Source of the DNA: Corynebacterium ammoniagenes DSM 20306
GTDB lineage: Bacteria; Actinomycetota; Actinomycetes; Mycobacteriales; Mycobacteriaceae
DNA: 64,000 nt
Assembly (NCBI RefSeq): GCF_001941425.1
Contig: NZ_CP009244.1
Coordinates: 2,418,001-2,482,000 of the forward strand
Direction of reading: 5' to 3'
The number at the start of each line of letters is the position of its first letter. The stretch's first letter is position 1. Positions 26,679 to 36,343 of this stretch are shown here, one piece after another. The translations under genes were made by a program, and so were the position numbers. The notes below the pieces were generated by a model, which was not told where the DNA came from, did no database searches, and worked only from the letters and a program-made list of their open reading frames with translations.

Positions 26679-27437
26679 ATGGATATCTCTGCAAAGACCG
26701 CACTAGTAACCGGTGGCGCTTCCGGGCTCGGCCTTGCCACCACGACTATGTTGGCAGCTGCCGGCGCCCGTGTTGTGGTCATTGACCTGCCGAACGCCGA
26801 TCAAAGCCGTCTCAATGACATCGAAGGAGATGTTGTCTTCGCACCTGCCGATGTCACCAGTGAGGATGACGTGCAGCACGCTGTTGATATCGCGAATGAG
26901 AACCACGACCTGGCTATCGTCGTCAACTGCGCTGGCATGCTTAACGGGTTTAAGACTGCGGGTTCTAAAGGCCCGTTTCCCTTCGAGGAATTCACCAAGG
27001 TCGTCAACGTGAATTTGAATGGCACCTTTAATGTCATCCGCTTGAGTGCCCAAGCAATGCTGGATAATCCTGCCGATGGTGAAGAACGCGGCGTGATTGT
27101 TAACACGGCATCGGTGGCAGCATTCGATGGCCAAATGGGGCAAGCTGCCTACGCTGCCTCAAAGGCTGGCATTGCCGGAATGACTCTGCCTATTGCGCGT
27201 GACCTTGCGCGTTCGCTCATTCGGGTTGTCGCCATCGCACCCGGTACTTTTGAAACGCCCATGGTGGCCACTATGACCGACGAGGTCAAAGACTCTTTAG
27301 GCAAGCAAGTTCCGCACCCTTCTCGTTTGGGCAAGCCCTCCGAATACGCGCAATTAGTGGAATCCATCATCCGCAATCCGATGCTCAACGGGGAAACCAT
27401 TCGCCTGGACGGCGCTATCCGCATGGGCATGCGGTAG
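26679..27437 (+). CDS. Short-chain dehydrogenase/reductase (3-hydroxyacyl-CoA dehydrogenase type II-like)
   Basis: A 252-residue classical SDR. The NAD-binding motif TGGASGLG is at residues 11-18, with an acidic residue (IDLPNA) after beta-2 favouring NAD over NADP. Also present are NCAGM, the catalytic Ser in NTASVAAFDG, and YAASK. The overall layout, including GSKGPFPFEEF and PHPSRLGKPSEYAQLV, resembles HSD17B10-type 3-hydroxyacyl-CoA dehydrogenases, suggesting fatty-acid or branched-chain acyl-CoA oxidation. An AAGGAT precedes the ATG. No other beta-oxidation gene is adjacent. Confidence 0.85.
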   Translation: MDISAKTALVTGGASGLGLATTTMLAAAGARVVVIDLPNADQSRLNDIEGDVVFAPADVTSEDDVQHAVDIANENHDLAIVVNCAGMLNGFKTAGSKGPFPFEEFTKVVNVNLNGTFNVIRLSAQAMLDNPADGEERGVIVNTASVAAFDGQMGQAAYAASKAGIAGMTLPIARDLARSLIRVVAIAPGTFETPMVATMTDEVKDSLGKQVPHPSRLGKPSEYAQLVESIIRNPMLNGETIRLDGAIRMGMR

Positions 27438-27633
27438 CGGGAATGCGCTAGCACAAATACGTCAAAGTTCTCTTTCCTGCCCACCAAATAAGTTCACAGT
27501 CAGACCTGCATACTTTTGGTAATTCGGCTCTCCATTTGGACGCCGTGCATTCGTCACAGACAATAGGACTAATGATTACTTCCAGATAAATTGCAGTCTG
27601 GGTGACGTGAGTGAGCATGGAAGGGACAAATAG

Positions 27634-29349
27634 ATGACCGGCAATCTTCACGATGGCCTCCCTGATAAAGAAGGCAACGTACCACCGCCTTCTGCCCCTC
27701 CGGCTCCCACCGCTGACGTGCCTTCAGCTCCGTCTGCTCCCACCGCTCCAACTACGCCTGCCGCACCAGCTGTACCTGCCGCTCCTGTCGCGCCTTCGGT
27801 CCCGCAAGCACCAGCTGCATCGGGTGCTCCCACTGCTCCCGCAGTTCCGCCAGCTCCTAGCGCAAGCACTGACGCTGAAGCGCCCACAGTGCCACCGGCT
27901 CCGCCAACTCCTGCGGCTGCGGTTACTCCGGCTGCCCCTGCCGCGCCTGCACCTCCAAGCAATACGGAAACAACTGCGCCCAGCGCACCGAGTGCACCAC
28001 AAGCACCTGCTGCTCCCACGGCTCCCAATGCTCCAGCCGCACCGCCAGCACCGACAGCACAAGCAGCGTCCACCGCACCCGCGGCACCTGCTGCGCCGGC
28101 CGCGCCTGCACCTCCAACTAGTACGGAGACAATCGTCCCCGGCGCACCCAATGCGCCACAAGCACCATCTGCTCCAACACCACCCGCAGCGCCGTCGGCG
28201 CCCGCATCCGCTGCACCTGCCACACTAGGTGTTCCAGGTGCGCCCGCAGCTCCGAGCGCTCCCGGAGCACCATCCGCCCCTGCGGCACCGAGTAGCCCCA
28301 GCACACCATCCGCTCCGGCTGCGCCACAAGCAAGTGCGCCTGCCAAGCCAGCGGCTCCGGCAACGCAAAAGCCAGCAGCAGCGAAGCCAACTGCAAAGCC
28401 CGCTGAGACAAAGAAGACCGCCGACAAGAATTATGGTCGCTTCACGCTAAAGCAATGGATCGGCGGAGGAATCGCCGTCATCATTGGGCTGGCAATCCTG
28501 CTGGCCTTGGCGGTCTTCGGGGCGAGGTATTTCTTCACCACCGAGATGGGTACAGATTTCCTCAACCGCTACTCCGGGCACATGCCGCTGCCAGATAATG
28601 CGCCAGTCGGCATCCCGGCGTGGATGAACTGGCAGCACTTTTTCAACATGTTTTTCATCGTGCTGATTATTCGCAGCGGTCTGCAAATCCGGTATGAGCG
28701 CAAGCCGGCGGCATATTTCACGCCCAAGAAATCATCGGCGAAGATTAGCCTTACTTTGTGGTTCCACCTGGTTCTGGATCTCCTCTGGGTCATCAATGGC
28801 GCAATCTTTATCGTCTTGCTCTTCGTCACCGGTCACTGGATGCGTATTGTCCCGACTAGCTGGGAGGTCTTCCCGCATGCCCTATCGGCAGGATTGCAGT
28901 ATCTTACCTTGGATTGGCCAACCGAAAACGGTTGGGCAAACTACAACGCCTTGCAGCTTCTCACGTATTTCCTCACGGTATTCGTTGCGGCACCACTGGC
29001 AATTGTCTCCGGGTTCCGAATGAGTCATTTCTGGTCGAAGAAATGGACAAAGGCATCGAAGTTCTACCCAGCACCGGTAGCGCGCAAGATTCACTACCCA
29101 GTGATGATTTACTTGGTCATCTTCATCATCGTCCACGTGGTCTTGGTCTTGGCCACTGGTGCGCTGCGCAACCTCAACCACATGTATGCGGCCCAAGGTG
29201 ATGTCGATCCGACGGTGTATGCCAATAACTGGACGGGTTTCTTCATCTTCTTAGGCTCATTGGTAGTGCTCGCGGCAGCGTGGATTGCGGCACGTCCAAT
29301 GCTGCTGGCGCCCGTTGCGCGTCTTTTTGGAAAGGTCACCGCGCGCTAA
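27634..29349 (+). CDS. Cytochrome b561/b6-type membrane protein with long Ala/Pro-rich N-terminus
   Basis: A 571-residue protein in two parts. Residues 1 to about 262 are almost only Ala, Pro, Ser, Thr and Val in APxAPxAP-like repeats, ending in a Lys/Ala/Pro stretch. Residues about 265-571 hold six membrane helices with histidines placed as heme ligands (QHFFNMFF, LWFHLVLD, KIHYPVMIYL, IIVHVV), as in cytochrome b subunits of formate/thiosulfate-type and b561 systems. It probably moves electrons from quinol to an unknown partner. No molybdenum or iron-sulfur subunit is encoded nearby. The N-terminus has no signal peptide, so the Pro-rich head is probably cytoplasmic unless topology is inverted. 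GGAAGG lies upstream of the ATG. Confidence 0.8.
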   Translation: MTGNLHDGLPDKEGNVPPPSAPPAPTADVPSAPSAPTAPTTPAAPAVPAAPVAPSVPQAPAASGAPTAPAVPPAPSASTDAEAPTVPPAPPTPAAAVTPAAPAAPAPPSNTETTAPSAPSAPQAPAAPTAPNAPAAPPAPTAQAASTAPAAPAAPAAPAPPTSTETIVPGAPNAPQAPSAPTPPAAPSAPASAAPATLGVPGAPAAPSAPGAPSAPAAPSSPSTPSAPAAPQASAPAKPAAPATQKPAAAKPTAKPAETKKTADKNYGRFTLKQWIGGGIAVIIGLAILLALAVFGARYFFTTEMGTDFLNRYSGHMPLPDNAPVGIPAWMNWQHFFNMFFIVLIIRSGLQIRYERKPAAYFTPKKSSAKISLTLWFHLVLDLLWVINGAIFIVLLFVTGHWMRIVPTSWEVFPHALSAGLQYLTLDWPTENGWANYNALQLLTYFLTVFVAAPLAIVSGFRMSHFWSKKWTKASKFYPAPVARKIHYPVMIYLVIFIIVHVVLVLATGALRNLNHMYAAQGDVDPTVYANNWTGFFIFLGSLVVLAAAWIAARPMLLAPVARLFGKVTAR

Positions 29350-29370
29350 TCTTCAGCAGTTGAAAACACA

Positions 29371-29409
29371 ATAATGGTCGCTCCGGGTTCATCCTGGAGC
29401 GACCATTAT
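29371..29409. terminator. Bidirectional terminator between the cytochrome b gene and ppk2
   Basis: Perfect 14-bp stem, ATAATGGTCGCTCC (29371-29384) with GGAGCGACCATTAT (29396-29409), with A/T-rich flanks on both sides of two converging genes. Confidence 0.85.
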
Positions 29410-29436
29410 CTTTATCTGACTGACACTTAGGCGGGC

Positions 29437-30336
29437 TTAGTCACCGATTTGATTGCGGCCTCGCTTGACGATGTTTTCATCCGGCTCCCCCACCACCGAA
29501 TGATCCTTATTGGTGTATTCAAACTTGCTTAAGACATAACGCATCGCGTTAATACGCGCGCGCTTTTTGTCATTCGACTTAATCGTGATCCACGGGGACT
29601 CATCGGTGTCGGTATAGCGAAACTGTTCTTCTTTCGCGCGCGTGTAATCATCCCACTTGTCCAGGGAGGCTAAGTCCATGGGCGAGAGCTTCCACTGCCG
29701 CACAGGGTCAATCTGGCGAATCGCGAAGCGCGTGCGCTGCTCTTTACGCGTGACAGAGAACCACAACTTCGTCAGCGAAATGCCAGAGCCTAATAACATG
29801 TTTTCCAACATTGGAACCTCGCGGAGAAACTCCGCGTGCTGTGATTCGGTGCAAAAGCCCATCACGCGTTCAACGCCGGAACGGTTATACCAAGAGCGGT
29901 CAAAGAAGACGATCTCTCCGCCCGCTGGAAAGTGTTTAATGTAGCGCTGGAAATACCACGACGTTGATTCGCGTGGGGAAGGCTTTTCTAATGCCACGGT
30001 GCGCGCACCACGCGGATTCAGGTGCTCATTAAAGCGCTTAATGGTGCCGCCTTTACCAGCAGCGTCGCGGCCTTCAAACAAGATGATGTGGCGTTGACCC
30101 GTTTCCTTGGTCCAGTTCTGCCATTTCAACAGCTCGATCTGCAGCGCGCGTTTGGTGACCTCGTACTCCTCGCGGGACATGCGCTCGTCATAAGGATAGT
30201 TCTCGCGCCAAGTCTGAACCGCGGAACCATCGGGCATAATCAAGCTCGGATCATCTTCGTCCGAGTCATCGACTACATAACCGTCGGTCTTTGCCAGATC
30301 GATAACTGGTAATTCATCGTCTTTAATATCAGCCAT
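29437..30336 (-). CDS. ppk2: Polyphosphate kinase 2
   Basis: A single-domain PPK2 (299 residues) that phosphorylates nucleoside diphosphates with polyphosphate or the reverse. Walker A is EGRDAAGKGGTIKRF (about residue 88) and the Walker B/lid region is FFDRSWYNRSGVERVMGF. Also conserved are WYFQRYIKHFP and KLWFSVTRKEQRTRF. The start MADIKDDEL at 30336 is preferred over an ATG 20 codons upstream; there is no Shine-Dalgarno, but TAAACT lies 7 nt before it, so the transcript may be leaderless. The ppk2-porA-porH-groEL neighbourhood matches C. glutamicum. Confidence 0.92.
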   Translation of the reverse strand: MADIKDDELPVIDLAKTDGYVVDDSDEDDPSLIMPDGSAVQTWRENYPYDERMSREEYEVTKRALQIELLKWQNWTKETGQRHIILFEGRDAAGKGGTIKRFNEHLNPRGARTVALEKPSPRESTSWYFQRYIKHFPAGGEIVFFDRSWYNRSGVERVMGFCTESQHAEFLREVPMLENMLLGSGISLTKLWFSVTRKEQRTRFAIRQIDPVRQWKLSPMDLASLDKWDDYTRAKEEQFRYTDTDESPWITIKSNDKKRARINAMRYVLSKFEYTNKDHSVVGEPDENIVKRGRNQIGD

Positions 30337-30411
30337 AGTGGCTAGTTTAATCGTTAAAAGTAATTCAGGCGCGCTGAGGACCGGGATATCTTTCATCCGC
30401 TACCGATCAGC

Positions 30412-30440
30412 AAAGCCCCCGCTCAAGAAGCGGGGGCTTT
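30412..30440 (-). terminator. Terminator of the porH-porA unit
   Basis: Perfect 12-bp stem, AAAGCCCCCGCT (30412-30423) and AGCGGGGGCTTT (30429-30440), with a 5-nt loop, located 30 nt past the porA stop. Confidence 0.88.
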
Positions 30441-30469
30441 GGGTTAGTTACTGCTTAAACAGTGACTAA

Positions 30470-30598
30470 TTAAAGAACCAGACCAATCAGGTCAGCGGCA
30501 GCGCCAGCCCAGTCGCCAGCGGTCTCCAGCAATGGGAGGAGGGAGCCGAGGACACCCTCAGAGGACAGGCCAGTCCAAGAACCGAAGAAATCTTCCAT
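30470..30598 (-). CDS. porA: Mini-porin PorA of the mycolate outer membrane
   Basis: A 42-residue protein encoded just before ppk2. Its end DWAGAAADLIGLVL closely resembles the C. glutamicum PorA end (KWAGAVADLIGLLG), and it starts MED- like PorA's MEN-. PorA with PorH forms the main cation-selective channel of the corynebacterial outer membrane. In C. glutamicum PorA is O-mycoloylated on Ser15; here S12 or S13 are the equivalent candidates. It has no signal peptide, as is normal for this family. AAAGGAG lies 8 nt before the ATG. The gap to porH is 92 nt, so a second promoter is possible. Confidence 0.88.
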   Translation of the reverse strand: MEDFFGSWTGLSSEGVLGSLLPLLETAGDWAGAAADLIGLVL

Positions 30599-30690
30599 GA
30601 TATTACTCCTTTAGAGATACAGTGAGCCGGACTTCATCGCCGCACACTTTAGTTGTTTAGTGATTGATTAGTTGCCAATTGGCAGCTAAA

Positions 30691-30945
30691 TTACTTTTCT
30701 TCTTCGTCAGAGCTGCTCAGGGAGGAGCCAGCCTCTTCGCCAGACTCAGCTTCGTTGGAGGAACCGAGAGCGCTGGAGGTATCTGCCCAGTCCTGCTCGA
30801 ACTGGCTCTCGTCAGCGCCTTCTGGGGTGTCAAACCAGCCGAACAGGCCCTGGAAGAACTCGAGTGGCTTCTGCAGGAAGTCACCGATTGCGCCAGCGAA
30901 GGTAGCGAAAGTGTCGAGCTGCTCCTGGATGAAAGATAGATCCAT
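30691..30945 (-). CDS. porH: Mini-porin PorH with an extended acidic tail
   Basis: An 84-residue partner of PorA. The start MDLSFIQEQLDTFATFAG parallels C. glutamicum PorH (MDLSLLKETLGNYETFGG), and the position upstream of porA and downstream of groEL is conserved. Residues 1-42 form a likely amphipathic helix. Residues 43-84 are an extra Ser/Glu/Asp-rich tail, making the protein longer than the 57-residue C. glutamicum PorH, whose mycoloylated Ser is near its end. The tail here offers several serines. AGGAG lies 6 nt before the ATG. Confidence 0.85.
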   Translation of the reverse strand: MDLSFIQEQLDTFATFAGAIGDFLQKPLEFFQGLFGWFDTPEGADESQFEQDWADTSSALGSSNEAESGEEAGSSLSSSDEEEK

Positions 30946-31025
30946 TGTGATCTCCTATGTGAAGTCCGGACTCGTGCCCGGAGGTGTTTGCGGATTTGCA
31001 GACACCCTGTCGGGCGTCACACCGA

Positions 31026-31055
31026 ATATCATGTCACAAACCGGTCACTTTTCAA
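31026..31055 (-). promoter_or_regulatory. Promoter of the porH-porA operon
   Basis: On the minus strand, TTGAAA (31055-31050), an 18-bp spacer and TGATAT (31031-31026). The expected start is near 31019, giving a leader of about 74 nt. The spacer contains GTGAC twice. Confidence 0.55.
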
Positions 31056-31063
31056 CCCTAAAT

Positions 31064-31539
31064 ATGCAAAAAGTTTTTCCTCAAAATTTATTCACCAGGA
31101 TGGATGCAGCTCGATCTCGATCTGCCAGTACGACATTTCGTAATTTCCCTGCCGTGAAGTGACCATGCTGAACTGCGGTTTTAACATGCCATTTACTTAA
31201 AGTTTCACAGATTTCACCAAGGTTAATTGTTGGCGATGAGCAGCAGTTATGGCGTTAAGTCCTTTTTCGGCTGAAAATTTCCTTCAAAATATCTTCACGC
31301 TTGGTATATTTTTACCCTAATACGGGGTCAGCCTCGCTGCGCCAAACATATAACTACTGGTTAGATCTACAAAAGCAATTTTCGCATTTCGTTCACGGTG
31401 GCGCGCTTTCTGGTCATTTCTTGCTGACGCAGTATTCAAATTTCGCTAAGTAAAGACATTTTCTGATTGACTCCACTTCTGCTGAGTGACAGCGCGGCGG
31501 GGCCGAGAATCAGGAGTTTGGGCATAGTACATAAAGGAA
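31064..31539. other. AT-rich non-coding region between groEL and porH
   Basis: About 475 bases without a credible gene on either strand; reading frames are short and lack Shine-Dalgarno support. It is more AT-rich than its surroundings and lies upstream of the highly expressed porH-porA promoter, so it may hold regulator sites or an unrecognised small RNA. No specific structure was identified. Confidence 0.4.
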
Positions 31540-31576
31540 AAGCTCACCGTTTCCTAGTTCAGGAAACGGTGAGCTT
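31540..31576 (-). terminator. Terminator of groEL
   Basis: Perfect stem of about 16 bp, AAGCTCACCGTTTCCT (31540-31555) with AGGAAACGGTGAGCTT (31561-31576), and a 5-nt loop, 33 nt past the groEL stop. Confidence 0.88.
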
Positions 31577-31609
31577 AGAGTTGCGCGTTAATGCGCGTGC
31601 AGCGGGGAC

Positions 31610-33253
<1,644 letters not shown>

Positions 33254-33360
33254 TTAATCTCCTAGATTGGGTTTCACTCAAGGGTTATCGGTCACGCAGG
33301 CGCCCGCGACGGCAGGATTGGTGAGTGTGTACCAACCTCAACCTGGTGTCAGCAACCATT

Positions 33361-33387
33361 CTGGCACTCTCACCCCTCGAGTGCAAG
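33361..33387 (-). promoter_or_regulatory. CIRCE operator (HrcA site) upstream of groEL
   Basis: TGGCACTC-N9-GAGTGCAA at 33362-33386 matches the CIRCE consensus TTAGCACTC-N9-GAGTGCTAA with the correct 9-bp spacer. It marks heat-shock control of groEL by HrcA. The rest of 33248-33606 (about 360 bp) shows only a small TTGGT/ACCAA repeat at 33319-33336 and no gene. Confidence 0.85.
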
Positions 33388-33606
33388 AAAAAACGCCACG
33401 GGCGATCCGAAAAATCCGGCTCACCTGCACGGGCATAAATCCGCCCATCCGCCCGGCGCGCTAGCAGCCTTCGCTGCCAGGTGTCCAGGTGGTCATTTCA
33501 ACAGCCTCCTCGGTCATTTTATGGACGATTCGCCGGCCTATAAAGCGCATTTCTTTCTTCTTGCCATTCCACCTATTGGAACGGCGCTGCGGTGTAAGTT
33601 GGGGAC

Positions 33607-34947
33607 ATGGCTGATATTAAGGACATCATTGAAAACGATCGCGACAAGATCTTCACCCAACTTTCCGAACTCGTAAGTTTTAATTCGGTGCACACCATCG
33701 AAGAACTCAAAGACGAGATGGAGGGTGCTAAGAATTGGGTGAGCAGCGCGCTGAAGGACGCGGGCCTGACAGTCGAAGAACACGTCACCGAGGATGGCTC
33801 CGTGACGCTTTTGGGCGAACGCGCCGGTAAAGAAGGCGCCAAGACGGTGCTGTTGTATTCGCACTATGACATCGTTCCCGCAGGCGATCTAAACAAGTGG
33901 GATTCGGATCCGTTTACTCTCACGGAGCGTGATGGTCGTTGGTACGCGCGCGGCGCGGCAGATTGTAAGGGCAATGTGGTGATGCACTTGGCTGCCCTGC
34001 GTGCGCTTGAAGCCACCGGCGGTACGGACCTTAATATCAAGGCGCTAATTGAAGGCTCCGAAGAAATGGGTGGAGCGGGCCTGTCCAAGCTCATCGCCAC
34101 AAACCCGGAAGCATTTGCTGCCGATGCCATCCTCATCGCCGATTGCGGCAACTGGGCGGTTGGCGAACCAACCCTGACTTCTTCCCTTCGTGGCTCGGCG
34201 CAGGTTCGGGTGCAGATAGATACTTTGTCCAGCCCGGCGCACTCTGGCCAGTTTGGCGGCGCAGCACCAGATGCGGTCAAGGCATTGATGCGTGCGCTAG
34301 ATTCGCTTTACGATGCCACCGGTGCGACCGTCATCGAAGGCACCGACTCCGAGGCGAAATGGGAAGGCCGCTCGTACCCTGCCGAGGATTTCCGAAAGGA
34401 TGCACGTTTGCTTGAGGGCACCGAGATTGCCGGCGACGAGAATACTGATGCCGGGGACTTGGTCTGGGCGCGCCCGTCGGTCACCGTGACCGGTTTTACT
34501 TCCACGCCCGTGGACCAAGCGGTTAATGCGGTTCCCGCAACAGCTGAGGCCATGCTCAATGTGCGCGTGCCAGCGGCATCTGACCCACAAGAGATTGCCG
34601 AGGCTGTTATCGCGCACTTGAAGGCGCACACTCCTTTCGGCGCGCACCTGACCGCGGAAGTGATTGAAGCTGCGCGCGGTTTTGAAACCGACTTGCACAA
34701 GCCAGCCCTCAAGGTTTTGGAGCAGTGCCTCTCTGAGGCCTACGGCAAAGAAACCGGAACGATGGGCATGGGTGGTTCTATTCCGTTGACTGTCGAGTTA
34801 CAAGATGCGCATCCGAATGCGGAGATTGCACTGTTCGGCGTGGAAGAACCCCAATGTGCGATCCACTCCCCTAATGAATCCGTCGATCCCACAGAGATCG
34901 AGCACATCGCCACCGCGGAAGCTCTTTTCTTGCAGCGCTACCAATAA
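33607..34947 (+). CDS. M20-family metallopeptidase (dipeptidase), first of a tandem pair
   Basis: A 446-residue M20/M28-clan zinc peptidase acting on di- or small peptides in the cytoplasm. Metal ligands are visible: His in YSHYDIVPAG (about residue 88), the bridging Asp in RGAADCKGNV, catalytic and metal Glu in EGSEEMGG, and the C-terminal His in CAIHSPNESVDP. The dimerisation domain lies between about 190 and 330, with AHSGQFGGAAPDAV. It is similar to the following gene throughout, with matching motif spacing, so the pair arose by duplication. Substrate unknown. Confidence 0.88.
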   Translation: MADIKDIIENDRDKIFTQLSELVSFNSVHTIEELKDEMEGAKNWVSSALKDAGLTVEEHVTEDGSVTLLGERAGKEGAKTVLLYSHYDIVPAGDLNKWDSDPFTLTERDGRWYARGAADCKGNVVMHLAALRALEATGGTDLNIKALIEGSEEMGGAGLSKLIATNPEAFAADAILIADCGNWAVGEPTLTSSLRGSAQVRVQIDTLSSPAHSGQFGGAAPDAVKALMRALDSLYDATGATVIEGTDSEAKWEGRSYPAEDFRKDARLLEGTEIAGDENTDAGDLVWARPSVTVTGFTSTPVDQAVNAVPATAEAMLNVRVPAASDPQEIAEAVIAHLKAHTPFGAHLTAEVIEAARGFETDLHKPALKVLEQCLSEAYGKETGTMGMGGSIPLTVELQDAHPNAEIALFGVEEPQCAIHSPNESVDPTEIEHIATAEALFLQRYQ

Positions 34948-34971
34948 TTGCTGCGCACGAGTGTGATAACG

Positions 34972-35005
34972 GCTTAGCCGCCATTAGGGTGGCTAAGCTA
35001 TTTTT
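34972..35005 (+). terminator. Hairpin with T run merging into the start of the second M20 gene
   Basis: Arms GCTTAGCC (34972-34979) and GGCTAAGC (34991-34998), perfect 8-bp stem, followed by TATTTTT and then directly the ATG at 35006. The right arm and following base form TAAGCT, a -10-like element 6 nt before the ATG. Terminator and leaderless promoter therefore appear to share the sequence. Confidence 0.6.
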
Positions 35006-36343
35006 ATGTTTAGCCCCTCCCGGACAAGAATTCTTGCGGACCTTGAGCACATGGTCGCCTTTGAATCTGTGCACGCAGATTCTTCTCTGCGCAAGCAGTA
35101 CGAGGCCTGCGCCCAGTGGGCCCACGATGCGTTTGTGGAGGTCGGCGCGAACACACAGATTATTGAGGGCGTCGATAATTCTCTGGCTATCCTCGGTGAG
35201 GTTGCCGGAGATCCGCACAATAATCGCACGGTTTTGCTCTATGCCCACCACGATATTGTGCCGCTGGGCCCGCGCGAGGAATGGGACAATGAGCCGTTGG
35301 AAGTCACCGAGCGCGATGGTCGCTGGTGGGGTCGCGGCACCGCAGATTGCAAGGGTCATATCGCGATGCACCTGGAAGTTTTGCGCCTTATTAAAGATCA
35401 GCCGAATCTTCCCACCATCAAATTCGTCATCGAGGGCTCGGAAGAAAATGGCGGGCTGGGGCTCAAGCACCTGTTGACTGAGCGACCGGAGCTTTTTGAA
35501 GCAGAAGCCATCTTCGTCGTAGATACCGGAAATACCGAACCTGGTGTGCCATCCGTGGTGACTTTGCAACGCGGGTCCGCACAGATTCGCGTGCACTGCG
35601 AAACCATGGAAGCGCCCGTGCACTCTGGAAAATTTGGCGGTGCGGCTGTCGATGCCGTCGCAGCCCTTATCCGGGCGCTCGATTCCGTGCGCGATGAAGA
35701 AGGCCGCTGCGTTATTGATGGTGTCGACTGCACCGGCGAGTGGGACGGGGAAGAATATCCGGAAGAGAAGTTCCGCGCAGATACCGGCATGTTCGACGAG
35801 ACGGAGCTGCCCGAGGGAGATATCGCGAGCTTTATTTGGGCGCGGCCGGCGGTATCTATCACGGGCTTTTCGTCGACACCGGTGGAAGATGCCATTAACG
35901 CCGTGCCGGCGACCGCTGAGGCGCATTTGAATTTGCGGGTGCCACCACGTCAGCGCAATAGCGCAGGCAAGCGGATTACCACGGCAAAGACCGCCAAGCT
36001 ATTGATTGAGCACTTAGAAAACCATACGCCGTGGGGCGCGCAGCTTAGCGCCGAGATTCTCGCCATCAATCGCTCCTACGCTGCGGATGAAGACGGCGAG
36101 ATCCTCAACCTTTTGCGCGAGTGCATGTCTGATGCCTACGGCATGGATGCCAGCGAAATCGGTACGGGAGGATCCATTCCTTTGACCGTGGAATTGCACG
36201 AAGTTTTTCCGGATTCCGAGATTGCGCTGTTCGGTGCCGCAGATCTGACCTCGGCTATTCACTCCCCGCAGGAATCAGTTGACCCTTCTGAGATTGAACG
36301 CATGGCGCAGACCGAAGCGCTTTTCCTCACGCACTTTCGCTAA
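35006..36343 (+). CDS. M20-family metallopeptidase (dipeptidase), second of the tandem pair
   Basis: A 445-residue paralogue of the preceding peptidase. It has the same metal-ligand motifs: YAHHDIVPLG, RGTADCKGHIAMH, EGSEENGG, and AIHSPQESVDPSEIE at the end. The mid-domain AP-V-H-S-G-K-F-G-G-A segment matches the dimerisation-domain His of the family. A short insertion (PPRQRNSAGKRITTAK) distinguishes it. There is no Shine-Dalgarno; the ATG lies right after a TAAGCTATTTTT element, suggesting leaderless translation. The two enzymes may differ in peptide preference. Confidence 0.88.
   Translation: MFSPSRTRILADLEHMVAFESVHADSSLRKQYEACAQWAHDAFVEVGANTQIIEGVDNSLAILGEVAGDPHNNRTVLLYAHHDIVPLGPREEWDNEPLEVTERDGRWWGRGTADCKGHIAMHLEVLRLIKDQPNLPTIKFVIEGSEENGGLGLKHLLTERPELFEAEAIFVVDTGNTEPGVPSVVTLQRGSAQIRVHCETMEAPVHSGKFGGAAVDAVAALIRALDSVRDEEGRCVIDGVDCTGEWDGEEYPEEKFRADTGMFDETELPEGDIASFIWARPAVSITGFSSTPVEDAINAVPATAEAHLNLRVPPRQRNSAGKRITTAKTAKLLIEHLENHTPWGAQLSAEILAINRSYAADEDGEILNLLRECMSDAYGMDASEIGTGGSIPLTVELHEVFPDSEIALFGAADLTSAIHSPQESVDPSEIERMAQTEALFLTHFR

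Noticed and set aside
27648..28427. Long minus-strand open frame rich in Gly and Ala
   Set aside because: It is the antisense image of the Ala/Pro repeat of the cytochrome b gene; low-complexity GC-rich coding commonly opens such frames. No Shine-Dalgarno or family match.
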